A stretch of 64,000 bases of DNA, from contig NZ_JALQDG010000021.1 of the NCBI RefSeq assembly GCF_023631325.1, positions 62,001 through 126,000 on the forward strand. Direction: 5' to 3'. The stretch is from Caballeronia sp. INDeC2. Its GTDB lineage: Bacteria > Pseudomonadota > Gammaproteobacteria > Burkholderiales > Burkholderiaceae. The notes beneath the pieces are model-generated. The model was not told where the DNA came from, made no database searches, and saw nothing but the letters and a program-made list of their open reading frames with translations. A program made the position numbers and the translations under genes. Of this stretch, positions 34,389 to 45,508 are shown piece by piece. Position 1 is the stretch's first letter. Each line of letters opens with the position of its first letter.

Positions 34389-36332
34389 TCAGTTGAACAT
34401 GCCGAGCAGCGACTGGAATAGCGTCGAGGCGGTCTGAATCACCTTGCTGTTCGCTTGATAGAGCTGCTGATACTGAATCAGGTTGGCCGCTTCTTCGTTC
34501 AGGTTCACGCCCTGCACCGATTGCTGCGCCGACGTCGCTTGAGTCAGGAGCGCGGTCTGCGCCGTGCTCGTCGCCTTGAGCTGATTGGTCGTGTTGCCGA
34601 TGGTGTTGACGTAGTTCGCGTACGAACTCGTCAGCGTGTCGGTGCCGCCGTTGAGCGACTTCGCCGAGACGAGATTCGCCATCGCGAGCGCGTTGCTGCC
34701 GTCGCTCGTGCCGCCCTTGTTCTGCGCGATCTTGAACGCGTCGCCGTCCTTCGGCGTGCCGCTGATGGTCGCGGAAACGCCGTTCGCCGAGACCGTCAAG
34801 CCCTTCATCGCGTCGTAGGGAATCGTATCGCCGGGGTTGTAGTCGGTGCCGTTGACGGTCACCTTCACGTCCGACGTGAAGCCATTCGCCGTTGCGCTGT
34901 ACTTCAGGTTGATGTCCGACGACATCGCGTTGCTCGTCACCGTCGCCGACGTAATCGACGCCGTGCCGGTGTTCGTGCTCGCCGCCGACGTCACTGCGGG
35001 CGACGCCGCCGCGATCGCCGCTCCGTTGCTCGTGGTGAGCTTGAAGTTGTCGAGCGCGGCGCGTGTCGGCTGGATCGTGAACGAGTCGCCCTTTTGCACG
35101 CCGGTCAGCGAAGACACGTCGATGTTCAGGCCGTCGATCGTCTTCTGCGTCTCGGTCGCCGGATCGATGGTGCCGAGCTGCTGGCCCGACGCCGGGTCCG
35201 TCACCGTGTACTTGCTGCCGTCGTAGGTGACGGTGAAATCGTTAGTGGGCGGTTGCGTGCCATCGACGATCGTCGCCGTCGGCGTGCCGGTACCCTTGTT
35301 GCGCGCGTTGGCGATGATGTTCGGATCGCTGGTCGCGAACAGCTTGCCGCCGGGCTGACCGTTCAGGTCGAGACCGAGCGCGTTCTGGCCATTCAACTGG
35401 CTGGCGAAGCTCGTCGCGATGGCGCCGAGTTGCGCCTGCGCCGGATCGAGCGTTTGCGTGCGGAAGTCGATAAGACCGCCGATCACGCCGCCCGTGAGCG
35501 CCGAGTTATCGACATACTGCGTGTTCGCGGCTGTTTGCGTGGTGCCGTCGCGGCTCTGGAACGCGACCGCGAGTTCGCTCGGATCGGCCGCCGAGGGCAC
35601 CGTTTGCAGCCCGTATTGCGTATTGCCGACGACGAGCGGCTGCCCGTTGCCGATGAAAACGTTGTAGTTGCCGTCCTGCTGCACGACCTGCACGCCGATC
35701 ATCGAGCTCAGGTTCGTGACGAGCTGATCGCGCTGATCGAGCAACTGGTTCGGCTGCTGGCCCCCCGCGCTGGCGATGTTGATCTGCTTGTTGAGATCGG
35801 CGATCTGTTGCGAGTAGCTGTTGATCTGCGAAACGGCGCTCGTCAGCTGCGTGTTGACGCTCTGACGCAGCTGATCGTATTGCTGGCCGGCCGAGTTGAT
35901 CTGATCCGCGAGCGTCTGCGCGCTGCTCATCAGCGACTGGCGCGCGGCGGTGCTGCTCGCGGAGTTCGCCACCGATTGCAGGCCGGAGAAGTAATTGGTG
36001 ATGCCTTGCGCGATGCCTTTGGTCGGATCGCCGACGAGATTGTTCAGCTGCGAGATCAGCGAGTAATACGTGCTTGCCGCGCTGCTCGACGCTTGCGTGT
36101 TGTTCACTTGCGTCGTCAGGTACTGACTGTACTGACGCGTGACGGTGACGGCCTGCACGCCGTTGCCGAGATAGCCGGAGCCGGTGAACTGACCGGACGA
36201 CTCCTGATAGGAGACTTTCTCGAGCGTATAGCCCGGCGTCGCGGCGTTGCTGATGTTCTGTCCCGTGGTCGTGAGGCCCCACTGGGCCGCGTTCAGACCG
36301 GAAAGACCAATGCTGAAGATGTTATTGGACAT
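34389..36332 (-). CDS. flgK: Flagellar hook-associated protein 1 FlgK
   Basis: First hook-associated protein, 647 residues. The N-terminus is MSNNIFSIGLSGLNAAQWGL, then TGQNISNAATPGYTLEKVSYQES. A long variable centre follows, and the C-terminal helices include VNLNEEAANLIQYQQLYQANSKVIQTASTLFQSLLGMF. ATG 36332 is set by homology; upstream frame extension is non-coding leader. A probable sigma-28 promoter lies 56 bp upstream. The YcgR gene and an IS relic separate it from flgJ. Confidence 0.96.
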   Translation of the reverse strand: MSNNIFSIGLSGLNAAQWGLTTTGQNISNAATPGYTLEKVSYQESSGQFTGSGYLGNGVQAVTVTRQYSQYLTTQVNNTQASSSAASTYYSLISQLNNLVGDPTKGIAQGITNYFSGLQSVANSASSTAARQSLMSSAQTLADQINSAGQQYDQLRQSVNTQLTSAVSQINSYSQQIADLNKQINIASAGGQQPNQLLDQRDQLVTNLSSMIGVQVVQQDGNYNVFIGNGQPLVVGNTQYGLQTVPSAADPSELAVAFQSRDGTTQTAANTQYVDNSALTGGVIGGLIDFRTQTLDPAQAQLGAIATSFASQLNGQNALGLDLNGQPGGKLFATSDPNIIANARNKGTGTPTATIVDGTQPPTNDFTVTYDGSKYTVTDPASGQQLGTIDPATETQKTIDGLNIDVSSLTGVQKGDSFTIQPTRAALDNFKLTTSNGAAIAAASPAVTSAASTNTGTASITSATVTSNAMSSDINLKYSATANGFTSDVKVTVNGTDYNPGDTIPYDAMKGLTVSANGVSATISGTPKDGDAFKIAQNKGGTSDGSNALAMANLVSAKSLNGGTDTLTSSYANYVNTIGNTTNQLKATSTAQTALLTQATSAQQSVQGVNLNEEAANLIQYQQLYQANSKVIQTASTLFQSLLGMFN

Positions 36333-36387
36333 GCGTGAATCCTGGTGAGGCGGCGTTTGAGCGTGCGCTGCCGCATGGCTGTTTTGT

Positions 36388-36414
36388 ATATCGGCCGATT
36401 GCCGGGGAAGTTGA
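36388..36414 (-). promoter_or_regulatory. Probable sigma-28 promoter of flgKL
   Basis: On the minus strand TCAACTTC (36407-36414), 11 bp, GCCGATAT (36388-36395). The -10 has one mismatch to GCCGATAA, the spacing is exact, and the -35 is weak. It resembles the TAAACTTT -35 found ahead of the YcgR gene. The start would fall about 49 nt before flgK. flgKL is a class III operon in enterics. Confidence 0.55.
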
Positions 36415-36628
36415 GCGTTTGCGCGCCGTGTGGACGGTTGTCGCGATGGGGCCATTATCGGAGGGGCGCTGCAATGGCTATTGCGGGAAGAGCGGGAGTT
36501 TTATGGCTTATTTCTGTGGTTTTGGTTTTTTTGCCGGATCCCGTTTTCTTGTTGGTCTATTAGCGTCGCCCCTGTGCGGGGCGGCAGTGCAGTGGTCTAG
36601 CAATCTTGGACACTTCGAAAGGTAGACT

Positions 36629-37393
<765 letters not shown>

Positions 37394-37498
37394 TCGGTGT
37401 CCAAGAATACTGAACCACTACGCTGCCGCCCCGCACAGGGGCAGTGCCAATAGACCGGCACGACCACGGGATCCGGCGAAATAAAAAAAGAAAAAACC

Positions 37499-38269
37499 CT
37501 ACTTCGCCAGCGACCGCCGCTTCATCTCCAACTGAGTAATGAGCCGCTGCAGCGTATTCTCTGCCGACCCCGGCATCGAAACGAACTTGAACCCGATGGT
37601 ATATCGACGATCCCCCTTCGCCGTAGTCGACTCCCGATGGGAAACAAGCTTCATATCCAGCGTAACCTTCCCATTAGCGCTGAAATGCAGCTCGGCATCC
37701 TGAATCACGATGCCCATTTCCAGATTCGCGACGCGCTCATCCGTCGTGCGCAACGCGACACCGCCCAGCGACAGGTCATGCACCTCGAACCGGAACCGCT
37801 CCCCTTCCGGCAACGACCCGGTACAGATATAAGGATCGAGCACCGGCGCCTCGACGCGGAAATACTCGCGCCGCTGCATGTAATACAGCACCGTCGGAAA
37901 CTCGGCCTCGAACGCCGGGCGTCCGTCGAACACCGTCTCGCGCGGCGTCGGCGTCGTGAACTCGACGCGCACGCCTTCCGGCGCCGCGTTGAAAACGAGC
38001 TTCTGCGATGCAAGCACGCCGCGGTTTTGTTCCGCCACACCGCCCCAGTCGAATGTGAACCGATGCGCGGTCACATCCACGTCGAGCAAACGCGTGACGA
38101 TTTGCCCGTCGCCGTATTGCGCCGTCAGAAAGTCGCCGCGATTGGCGAGATTGCGCAGTCCCACGCCGATTTCGAGCGGATTGCGCCGGCCGAAATCCAC
38201 GTTCGGCGCGATGTCCTCGTCGGCAACGTCATGCATGTGATTGGTGTTCATGGTGCTAGCCGTGTTCAT
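37499..38269 (-). CDS. ycgR: YcgR-type PilZ protein, c-di-GMP flagellar brake
   Basis: The 256-residue cytoplasmic protein has an N-terminal YcgR domain (NPLEIGVGLRNLANRGDFLTAQYGDGQIVTRLLDVD). The C-terminal PilZ domain contains the c-di-GMP-binding RREYFR (about 132) and DLSLGG (about 164) motifs. On binding c-di-GMP, YcgR slows or biases the motor through FliG/MotA. The start is uncertain: ATG 38269 or 38251, neither with a good Shine-Dalgarno. A well-formed sigma-28 promoter lies upstream, matching the class III behaviour of ycgR in enterics. The name FlgZ is also used for such proteins. Confidence 0.88.
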   Translation of the reverse strand: MNTASTMNTNHMHDVADEDIAPNVDFGRRNPLEIGVGLRNLANRGDFLTAQYGDGQIVTRLLDVDVTAHRFTFDWGGVAEQNRGVLASQKLVFNAAPEGVRVEFTTPTPRETVFDGRPAFEAEFPTVLYYMQRREYFRVEAPVLDPYICTGSLPEGERFRFEVHDLSLGGVALRTTDERVANLEMGIVIQDAELHFSANGKVTLDMKLVSHRESTTAKGDRRYTIGFKFVSMPGSAENTLQRLITQLEMKRRSLAK

Positions 38270-38346
38270 TGTGCTCGCGCGCCGCTCGAATTCGAACGGC
38301 GCGCGTCGATCCGAACCGAATCGGTCCGGCACTTCGATTATTCAGG

Positions 38347-38373
38347 TTAGCGGCATACCCGTTCAAAAGTTTA
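38347..38373 (-). promoter_or_regulatory. Sigma-28 promoter of the YcgR gene
   Basis: On the minus strand TAAACTTT (38366-38373), 11 bp, GCCGCTAA (38347-38354). This gives two mismatches to TAAAGTTT-N11-GCCGATAA and exact spacing. The start would lie about 70 nt before ATG 38269. The flanking gap 38270-38530 shows no other feature. Confidence 0.7.
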
Positions 38374-38530
38374 GGGTTGCACGGCGAAAAATGTATGTGG
38401 TGCGCCGTCCCTACCAACGTAAAACGTTTGCTGCCGCAAAAGATCCGAACAATATCGCTTTTCGTGCGCTGAATTCGCGCGTACGAGGCTTTCTCAGCAA
38501 GAAGACGGCCGCAAACATCGGCTGATTGCG

Positions 38531-39580
38531 TCAGACGATCTGGCGCATGATCGAGATGAGCTTCTTCGCGTACTGCGGGTCGGTCGCGTAGCCCGCCTTC
38601 TGCATGCCGTGCGCAAAGCCCGCGACATCGCGCGATGCCTGAATCACCGGCGCATAGCGCGGATTGTTCTTGATGACGCTCGCGTAATCGGTCAGCGCTT
38701 CCTCGTACGAATCGTAGGCGCGGAACGTCTCGACGACCTTCTGCGGACGGCCGTTGACGTATTCGGTGGTGACCGAATCGACGGTCTTGCCGGTCCAGTT
38801 GCCCGACGCCTTGATGCCGAAGATGTTGTGGCTGGTCGCACCGTTCGCGTGCTTGATTTCGCGCTTGCCCCAACCCGATTCGAGCGCCGCCTGGCCGATG
38901 ATGAATCGCGCCGGAATGCCCGTCGCCGCGCTCGCGGCTTGCGCCGGCACCGCGAGGCGGTCGACGAACGCGTTGACCTTGTCGGAACCGTTGCCGCGCG
39001 CCGGCGCTTCGAGCGAATCCGCCGCCGTGTAGCCCTTGCCCGCGAGCGATGCCTGGCTCTTGCCGGCCTGCGCCGCCGCATACGCCTTCGCCATCGCGTT
39101 CATCGCGGCGAGATTGCCCGCGTTGGCTTCGAGGTCGCCGCTGCCGCCCGACATGCCGCCGAGCGCCTGCATCGCGTTCATCGCGCCGGCGCCGCCCTTC
39201 GCGTCCGCGCCCGCCTGGCCGCCCGCGTTGCGCATGAGCTGCTTGAGCATCATGTCCGCGACGCCTATGCCCTTCGACGACATCTGCTGCGAAAGCTGCT
39301 GATCGAGCATCGACGTGAACGACTTCGTATCGTTCGATTCGAACGGGCTGTCCGAAGGCGTCGCGTCGCGCATGCTCTTGAGCATCATCTGCGTGAAGAC
39401 CGCGTCGAATTGCTTCGCGGCTTCCTTGAGCCCTTGCTGCGGATTCGCGCCGGCCTGCGCGCGCAGTGCGTCGAAGCCCTGCGTATCGAGCGCGAAACGG
39501 TTCGACAGGCTGGAAAAGCCGCTCGTCGTATCGGTCGATGCCAACGCGGTGCTGGCGATGCCGGTCGTGTTCGAGTTCAT
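38531..39580 (-). CDS. flgJ: Peptidoglycan hydrolase / rod cap FlgJ
   Basis: Bifunctional protein of 349 residues. The N-terminal rod-capping domain has LKEAAKQFDAVFTQMMLKSMRDATP and TSMLDQQLSQQMSSKGIGVADMMLKQL. A Gly/Ala-rich linker follows. The C-terminal glucosaminidase domain (about 200-349) has FIIGQAALESGWGKREI, SHNIFGIKASGNWTGKTV and FRAYDSYEEALTDYASVI. It is exported to the periplasm, where it opens the cell wall for the rod. It lies 13 bp after flgI. The length slightly exceeds enteric FlgJ (about 313). Confidence 0.95.
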   Translation of the reverse strand: MNSNTTGIASTALASTDTTSGFSSLSNRFALDTQGFDALRAQAGANPQQGLKEAAKQFDAVFTQMMLKSMRDATPSDSPFESNDTKSFTSMLDQQLSQQMSSKGIGVADMMLKQLMRNAGGQAGADAKGGAGAMNAMQALGGMSGGSGDLEANAGNLAAMNAMAKAYAAAQAGKSQASLAGKGYTAADSLEAPARGNGSDKVNAFVDRLAVPAQAASAATGIPARFIIGQAALESGWGKREIKHANGATSHNIFGIKASGNWTGKTVDSVTTEYVNGRPQKVVETFRAYDSYEEALTDYASVIKNNPRYAPVIQASRDVAGFAHGMQKAGYATDPQYAKKLISIMRQIV

Positions 39581-39593
39581 GCGCCTTCGTCCC

Positions 39594-40721
39594 TTAGATG
39601 ATTTCGAGGTCTGCGCGCAGCGCGCCCGCGGCCTTCATCGACTGAAGGATCGAGATGAGATCCGCCGGCGTCGCGCCGAGCGCGTTGAGCGCCTTCACGA
39701 CATCCGCGAGATTCGCGCCCGCGCTCAGCATCTTGAGCGCGCCGCTATCCTGCTTCAGTTGAATCGACGATTCCTTCGCCGCTACCGTCTGCCCGTTCGA
39801 GAACGCGCCCGGCTGGCTCACCGCTGTCTTCGTGTTGATGACCACCGACAGGTTGCCGTGCGCGACCGCGCAGTTCTGCAGCGTGACCATCTGGTTCATG
39901 ACGATCGAGCCGGTGCGCGCGTTCAGGATCACCTTCGCGGCGGCCTGCGCCGGACGCACGTCGATGTTCTGCAACTGCGCCATGAACGACACCTGCTCGC
40001 TCGCATCCTGCGGCGCGCGCAGTTGAATCGTGCGGCCGTCGAGCGCGAGCGCCGTGCCCATGCCGAACTGATTGTTCACCGCAGCGACGATGCGCTGCGT
40101 CGTGTCGAAGTCCATCTCGCGCAGTTCCATCTGCATGACGCCGCCCTGCTGCTGCAACGCCGAGGGCACCGCGCGCTCGACGATCGCGCCCGCCGAGATG
40201 CGTCCGACCGCGAGCTGATTCACCTGGACCTTGCTGCCGTTCGCGCTCGCGCCCGCACCGCCGACGACGAGGTTGCCCTGCGCCATCGCGTACACCTGGC
40301 CGTCCGCGCCCTTCAGCGGCGACATCAGCAGCGTGCCGCCGCGCAGGCTCTTCGCGTTGCCGAGCGAGGACACGGTCACGTCGATGGCTTCGCCGGGGCG
40401 CGCGAACGGCGGCAGCGTCGCGGTCACCATCACGGCGGCGACGTTCTTCAACTGCATATTTTGCGTCGTCGCCGAATTCACCGTGATGCCAAGGTTGCCG
40501 AGCATGTTGGTGAGCGATTGCGTCGTGAACGGAGTCTGCATCGTCTGGTCGCCGGTGCCGTCGAGACCGACGACGAGGCCGTAACCGATCAGCGGATTGT
40601 CACGCACGCCCTGAAACGAGACGAGGTCTTTCAGACGCTCGGCGTGCGCGTGCGGCGCGGAACCGACGGCGACGAGCGCGGCCGCGAGCGAGAACGAAAC
40701 GAAACGAAGGAACGGATTCAT
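39594..40721 (-). CDS. flgI: Flagellar P-ring protein FlgI
   Basis: Periplasmic ring protein of 375 residues, assembled around the rod in the peptidoglycan. A signal peptide covers about 1-27, with cleavage before [33 protein letters not shown], the FlgI hallmark. Others are [32 protein letters not shown] and [27 protein letters not shown] 40721 is set by the signal peptide; the frame upstream lies within flgH. It lies 2 bp after flgH. Confidence 0.97.
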   Translation of the reverse strand: MNPFLRFVSFSLAAALVAVGSAPHAHAERLKDLVSFQGVRDNPLIGYGLVVGLDGTGDQTMQTPFTTQSLTNMLGNLGITVNSATTQNMQLKNVAAVMVTATLPPFARPGEAIDVTVSSLGNAKSLRGGTLLMSPLKGADGQVYAMAQGNLVVGGAGASANGSKVQVNQLAVGRISAGAIVERAVPSALQQQGGVMQMELREMDFDTTQRIVAAVNNQFGMGTALALDGRTIQLRAPQDASEQVSFMAQLQNIDVRPAQAAAKVILNARTGSIVMNQMVTLQNCAVAHGNLSVVINTKTAVSQPGAFSNGQTVAAKESSIQLKQDSGALKMLSAGANLADVVKALNALGATPADLISILQSMKAAGALRADLEII

Positions 40722-40723
40722 GA

Positions 40724-41407
40724 TCAGAACGGCGCGACGTTGAGGAAGAAGCGTTGGAGCCAGCCCATGTTTTCGGCTTCGTCGATGTAACCCTTCGCGG
40801 AGTATTCGATCTTCGCGTCGGCGATTTGCGTGGAGAAGACGGTGTTGCTGCCCGAGATGGTCGTCGGGTTGACGACGCCCGAGAAGCGCACGAATTCGTT
40901 GCCCTGATTGATGAGCATCTGCTTTTCGCCGCTCACCATCAGGTTGCCGTTGGGCAAAACTTCCGTGACGGTCACGGTCAGCGTGCCGCTGAACGTGTTG
41001 GCCGCGCTCGCGCCGCCCGCGGCGGTAAACTTGTTCGCGCCCGTGGCCGACAACGTCGTGTTGTTGAAGAGACCGCCGAAGATGCCCGGCGTCGTCGGCA
41101 CCGCGAACGATGCGTTGCCGCCGCGGTTGGTGTTCGCCGCCGACGACTTCGTCGCGTTGACGTTTTCCGAGATCACGATGGTCAGGATATCGCCCACATT
41201 GCGCGGACGCTGATCTTCGAACAGCGGCCGGCCCGCGTAGCCCGCGTTGTAGATCGCGCCGGGAGAACGCGTGCCCATCGGCGGCTGCGGCGGACGCGCG
41301 GTCATCGGCTGCTGGATGATCGGCTCTTTCGGCACGAGGCCGCACGCGCCGAGCGCCGCAACGAGCGCGGCAATCGTTGTACGCGAGAGGATTTGAGTAG
41401 GCGACAT
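40724..41407 (-). CDS. flgH: Flagellar L-ring lipoprotein FlgH
   Basis: Outer-membrane ring lipoprotein of 227 residues. The lipobox LGAC places the lipidated Cys at residue 22. Then come [42 protein letters not shown] and [29 protein letters not shown], both FlgH signatures. It ends with NVAPF. With FlgI it forms the LP-ring bushing. It lies 30 bp after flgG. Confidence 0.97.
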   Translation of the reverse strand: MSPTQILSRTTIAALVAALGACGLVPKEPIIQQPMTARPPQPPMGTRSPGAIYNAGYAGRPLFEDQRPRNVGDILTIVISENVNATKSSAANTNRGGNASFAVPTTPGIFGGLFNNTTLSATGANKFTAAGGASAANTFSGTLTVTVTEVLPNGNLMVSGEKQMLINQGNEFVRFSGVVNPTTISGSNTVFSTQIADAKIEYSAKGYIDEAENMGWLQRFFLNVAPF

Positions 41408-41437
41408 CTTCGTGACTCGTATGAAGCGAATGAAGCG

Positions 41438-42226
41438 TTAAACCTGCATCTGCGAGAGCGTCTGCAGCATCTGGTCGGACGTGGTCACGGCCTTGCTGTT
41501 GATCTCGTATGCGCGCTGGGTCTGGATCATGTTGACCAGTTCCTGGACGACGTTCACGTTCGACGCTTCCACGTAGCCCTGTTGCAGCGAACCGGCTCCG
41601 TTGAGGCCCGGCTGCGACACGTTCGGCGCGCCCGAGCTGCCCGTCTCGGAGAACAGGTTCTCGCCGCGCGCTTCGAGGCCGGCCGGATTGATGAACGTCG
41701 CGAGCTGGATCGAACCGACCGTCGTGCTGGCCGTGCTGTTCGGCTGCGTGATCGATACCGTGCCGTCCGAGCCGATGGTGATCGCCGTCGCGTTCTGCGG
41801 AATCGTGATGGCCGGGTTCAGCTGATAGCCGCTCGACGTGACGAGCTGGCCTTGCGCGTTGGTCTGGAACGAGCCGTCGCGCGTGTAGGCGGTCGTGCCG
41901 TCGGGCATCGTCACCTGAAAGAAGCCCTGGCCGTTGATCGCGACGTCCTTCGAGTTGCCGGTCTGTTGCAGATTGCCCTGCGTGTAGAGGCGCTCGGTTG
42001 CGACCTGTTGCACGCCGGTGCCGAGCTGCACGCCCGATGCGAGTTCGGTTTGCTGCGTCGAGTTCGCGCCCGGCTGGCGCGTGGTCTGGTACAGCAGATC
42101 CTCGAACACCGCGCGCGAGCCCTTGAAGCCGTTCGTGCCCACGTTGGCGAGGTTGTTCGAGATCACGTCCATTTGCGCCTGTTGCGCATTCATGCCGGTC
42201 GCGGCGATGTAGAGAGAGCGATTCAT
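41438..42226 (-). CDS. flgG: Distal rod protein FlgG
   Basis: Distal rod subunit of 262 residues. It starts [41 protein letters not shown] and ends [43 protein letters not shown], both standard for FlgG. The central region has [24 protein letters not shown]. It forms the drive shaft through the rings. It is preceded by flgF, 35 bp away. Confidence 0.98.
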   Translation of the reverse strand: MNRSLYIAATGMNAQQAQMDVISNNLANVGTNGFKGSRAVFEDLLYQTTRQPGANSTQQTELASGVQLGTGVQQVATERLYTQGNLQQTGNSKDVAINGQGFFQVTMPDGTTAYTRDGSFQTNAQGQLVTSSGYQLNPAITIPQNATAITIGSDGTVSITQPNSTASTTVGSIQLATFINPAGLEARGENLFSETGSSGAPNVSQPGLNGAGSLQQGYVEASNVNVVQELVNMIQTQRAYEINSKAVTTSDQMLQTLSQMQV

Positions 42227-42261
42227 GTTCTTTCGTGTCCTGTTTAGCTTGCGTTCGCCGC

Positions 42262-43014
42262 TTAGGTGAAGTTGAGCAGCTTGTTGGCCGACTGTTCGTT
42301 CTGGTCGGCCGATTCCATCAGCTTGGTCTGCATCTGGAACTGCCGCGCGTTGGTGATCATCGAGACCATCGCGGAGACCGGGTTCACGTTGCTGCCTTCG
42401 AGCGCGCCGCCCGCGACAACCACGGTCGGGTCCGCGTCGGCGGGGTCGCCGGTCGCGGTCCGGAAGAGGCCGTCGTCGCCGCGCGTGAGCGTCGCCGGAT
42501 CGGGATTCACGAGCTTCAGCTGATCGACGACCGCGATCGCCGTCGGCGGATCGCCCGGAATCAGCGCGGAGATGGTGCCGTCCTTGCCGATCGTCACTTC
42601 CGCGCCCGGCGGAATCGACAGCGGACCGCCGCCGCCGAGCACCGGCTGATTGTTCGCCGTAACGAGCTGGCCGTTCTGATCGACGTGCAGGTTGCCCGCG
42701 CGCGTGTACGCCTCGCTGCCGTCCGCCGCCTGCACGGAGAGCCAGCCGGGGCCCTGAATCGCGACATCGAGCGGATTGCCGGTCTGCTGCACCGGCCCCG
42801 CCGAGTAATCCGCGTTCGGCGTGGACGACAGCACGAAGGTGCGCGTCGTGCCATCGGCGGACTGGTTCTCGAACGACATCGGCACCTGGCGGAACGCAGC
42901 GAGCTGCGCCTTGAAACCCGTGGTCGACGCGTTCGCGAGGTTGTTCGCCACGACGGCTTGCTGTTCGAGCGCCTGGCTCGCGCCAGTCATCGCGGTGTAG
43001 ATCAGACGGTCCAT
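42262..43014 (-). CDS. flgF: Proximal rod protein FlgF
   Basis: Rod subunit of 250 residues. It begins [45 protein letters not shown] and ends [32 protein letters not shown]. The central domain has [29 protein letters not shown]. Length and motifs match FlgF. It lies between flgE and flgG, as in other Gram-negatives. Confidence 0.97.
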   Translation of the reverse strand: MDRLIYTAMTGASQALEQQAVVANNLANASTTGFKAQLAAFRQVPMSFENQSADGTTRTFVLSSTPNADYSAGPVQQTGNPLDVAIQGPGWLSVQAADGSEAYTRAGNLHVDQNGQLVTANNQPVLGGGGPLSIPPGAEVTIGKDGTISALIPGDPPTAIAVVDQLKLVNPDPATLTRGDDGLFRTATGDPADADPTVVVAGGALEGSNVNPVSAMVSMITNARQFQMQTKLMESADQNEQSANKLLNFT

Positions 43015-43057
43015 GAATCGCTTCCTTCTTCCCTGATGCGTCTAGTGCGAACGATGT

Positions 43058-44275
43058 TTACAGATTGATCAGCGTCTGATCGACGGTCTGCTGTGTCTTG
43101 ATCGTTTGCGCGTTCGCCTGATAGTTGCGCTGCGCGGTGATCAGATTCACGAGCTCGCTCGTCAGGTCGACGTTGGAGTTTTCCACGGCGCCGCCTTGCA
43201 ACGTGCCGTGGTTGGTCGAGCCGGGCACCGATACTTGCGCCGCGCCCGATGCCGCCGTTTGCGCGTACACGTTGCCGCCGAGGTTCTGCAGGCCGTTCTG
43301 GTTGTTGAAGTTCGCGATCGCGATCTGGCCGAGCGCCTTCGTTTCGCCGTTCGAGTAGTTGCCCGTCAGCATGCCGTCGGTGCCGACCGTGAAGCCCGTC
43401 AGTTCGCCCGTGCTGTTGCCGTCCTGATGCAGGTTCGTGAGGCCGCTCTTCGCGCCGTACTGCGTCGTGCCGGAGAGATCGAGCGTCAGCGACTGGGTCG
43501 CGCCGGGCGTCGGGTCGGCGCCGTTCGGGATCGTGAACGTGAACGTCTTGCCCGAGGTGAGGTTGCCCGATGCATCGAAAGTCACGGGGCCGAGATCCGT
43601 CTTCTGCGTAACCGGATCGCCGTAGCCCGCGAACGCTTCCCACGTGTTCGTGCTCGACTTCGTGAAGTACACCGACACTTTCTGCGTGCCGCCGAGCGAG
43701 TCGTAGGCATCGACGGACGTCGACGCGTTATACGTGTTGCCGTTGGTCGGATCGAAGTCGGCGGCTGCCTTGACGTCGTCCTGCGAGTTCAGGTTGAACG
43801 CCGCTGTGATCTTCTTCGTCGCGGTCGGCGCGATGTTCGCCGTCGGCACCGTGAGCGGCACCGTGCTCGCGCTGTTGACGACGCCGCCCGAATCCGCCGC
43901 GTAGCCCATCAGTTGCAGGCCCGACGAATTGACGATGTTGCCGCTGTTGTCGAGATGGAACACGCCGTTGCGCGAGTACACGATCGAGCCGTTGTTCGAC
44001 AGTTGATAGAAACCGTTGCCGTTGATCGCGACGTCGAGCGCCTGATTGGTCGTGGTGATCGTGCCTTGCGAGAACTGCTGCTGCACTTCGGAAAGACGCG
44101 TGCCGATGCCGATCTGGTTGCTGACGGCCGTGGCCATCGAGCTCGCATACATGTCGGCGAATTGCGCCGAGCCTTGCTTGAAGCCGACCGTGTTCGCGTT
44201 CGCGATGTTGTTGCCGATCACGTCGAGATCGCTCGATGCAGCGCCCAGACCGCTCAGTGCTTGTTGGTAACTCAT
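43058..44275 (-). CDS. flgE: Flagellar hook protein FlgE
   Basis: Hook subunit of 405 residues. The N-terminus is SYQQALSGLGAASSDLDVIGNNIANANTVGFKQGSAQFADMYA and the C-terminus SNVDLTSELVNLITAQRNYQANAQTIKTQQTVDQTLINL. The middle shows DVAINGNGFYQLSNNGSIVYSRNGVF and a variable outer domain. It is polymerised under the FlgD cap until FliK stops it. It follows flgD by 50 bp. Confidence 0.98.
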   Translation of the reverse strand: MSYQQALSGLGAASSDLDVIGNNIANANTVGFKQGSAQFADMYASSMATAVSNQIGIGTRLSEVQQQFSQGTITTTNQALDVAINGNGFYQLSNNGSIVYSRNGVFHLDNSGNIVNSSGLQLMGYAADSGGVVNSASTVPLTVPTANIAPTATKKITAAFNLNSQDDVKAAADFDPTNGNTYNASTSVDAYDSLGGTQKVSVYFTKSSTNTWEAFAGYGDPVTQKTDLGPVTFDASGNLTSGKTFTFTIPNGADPTPGATQSLTLDLSGTTQYGAKSGLTNLHQDGNSTGELTGFTVGTDGMLTGNYSNGETKALGQIAIANFNNQNGLQNLGGNVYAQTAASGAAQVSVPGSTNHGTLQGGAVENSNVDLTSELVNLITAQRNYQANAQTIKTQQTVDQTLINL

Positions 44276-44325
44276 TTGATGTTTCTCCGTGACGAGACCG
44301 CGCTCGCCCTAAATGGAATGGGGAA

Positions 44326-45051
44326 TCAGAGGATCGACGCGACGCCCGAGAGCGCGACCGTCGAGCCGTTCGCGAGCTTGAGACCCGGCGCACCGCCCGA
44401 CATCTGCACGACGCTTTGCACCTGCGAAGCCGACAACGTCGTCGCGGTCGCCTGCTGGCCGTTGATCGTGCCTTGCGCGGTGATCGTGTAGCTGCCGTCG
44501 GGGAGCGTGGCGCCCTTCGAATCGACCGGCGTCCAGCCCGTCACCGGCACGACGCCCGCGCCCTGCGCGCCGAGATCGAGCGTGTTGACGATCTGGCCCG
44601 ACGCGTTCTTCACGACGATCTGCAGGTCGCTCACGTCGTTCGCCAGTTGCACGCCGAAGCTCGACGACGCGCCCTTCGACACGGTCACGCCGTTACCCGC
44701 CGCGAGCACGTTCGCGCCGATGAGCAGCGCAGCCTGCGTCTGCTGGCCCGCGGAAAGCTGCGTCGCGAGCGAAGAAAGCGACGTGTTCAGCTGGCCGATT
44801 CCCGTCACCGTGTTGATCTGCGCGAGCTGCGAAGTCATCTGCGAGCTGTCGGCGGGATTGGTCGGATCCTGGTTCTTCAACTGCGTCACGAGCAGCGTGA
44901 GAAAGGTGTTCTGCAGATCCGACGCCGATTGCGCGCCCGTCGCCGAGCTCGACGACGCCGACGAACTCGACGACGCGCCGTTCATGGTGTCGAGCAGCGT
45001 CTGCGAGACGGTCGTGCCGTTGCTGCCGATGGTGGTGTTGGAGGAGCTCAC
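44326..45051 (-). CDS. flgD: Flagellar hook cap / assembly protein FlgD
   Basis: Temporary hook cap of 241 residues. A Ser/Ala-rich N-terminus is followed by LQNTFLTLLVTQLKNQDPTNPADSSQMTSQLAQINTVTGI, the FlgD core signature. Then come an FlgD Ig-like/tudor region (VVPVTGWTPVDSKGATLPDGSYTITAQGT) and a short C-terminus. It is removed when FlgK is added. It lies between flgC and flgE, 22 bp after flgC. Confidence 0.96.
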   Translation of the reverse strand: MSSSNTTIGSNGTTVSQTLLDTMNGASSSSSASSSSATGAQSASDLQNTFLTLLVTQLKNQDPTNPADSSQMTSQLAQINTVTGIGQLNTSLSSLATQLSAGQQTQAALLIGANVLAAGNGVTVSKGASSSFGVQLANDVSDLQIVVKNASGQIVNTLDLGAQGAGVVPVTGWTPVDSKGATLPDGSYTITAQGTINGQQATATTLSASQVQSVVQMSGGAPGLKLANGSTVALSGVASIL

Positions 45052-45073
45052 GTTGTGTCCTTGAGTGTCTTGA

Positions 45074-45499
45074 TCAGGTTCCGATGGTCAGTGTCTTGAG
45101 CATCAATTGCTTGGCGGTGTTCAGCGTTTCGACGTTCGCCTGATAGGAACGCGACGCGGAAATCATGTTGACCATCTCCTGCACCGGATCGACGTTGGGC
45201 AGCGTCACATAGCCGTCCGCGTTCGCCGCCGGGTTGCTCGGGTCGTAGCTGGTTTTCATCGGGCTCGGATCGTCGATCACGCCGGTCACCTGCACGCCGC
45301 CGACCTGCTGGCCCGACGCCGTGCGCGCGCCGCCGAGCGGATCGACCGCGAAGACGACCTGCTTCGCCTTGTACGGCTGGCCGTCCGGGCCGGTCGTGCT
45401 GTCCGCGTTCGCGAGGTTCGACGCGGTGACGTTCAGGCGCTGCGCCTGGGCGGACATCGCCGAGCCGGCGACGTTGAAGATGTTCATCAATGAGGGCAT
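45074..45499 (-). CDS. flgC: Proximal rod protein FlgC
   Basis: Rod subunit of 141 residues: [50 protein letters not shown] at the N-terminus and [45 protein letters not shown] at the end. Both are the canonical FlgC blocks. It lies 9 bp after flgB. Confidence 0.98.
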   Translation of the reverse strand: MPSLMNIFNVAGSAMSAQAQRLNVTASNLANADSTTGPDGQPYKAKQVVFAVDPLGGARTASGQQVGGVQVTGVIDDPSPMKTSYDPSNPAANADGYVTLPNVDPVQEMVNMISASRSYQANVETLNTAKQLMLKTLTIGT

Positions 45500-45508
45500 C
45501 GCTGTTCC

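Noticed and set aside
36455..36481. TCCGATAA on the minus strand at 36455-36462 as the flgK sigma-28 promoter
   Set aside because: At the required 11-bp spacing the -35 (ATAGCCAT) does not match; the site at 36388-36414 is closer to consensus.
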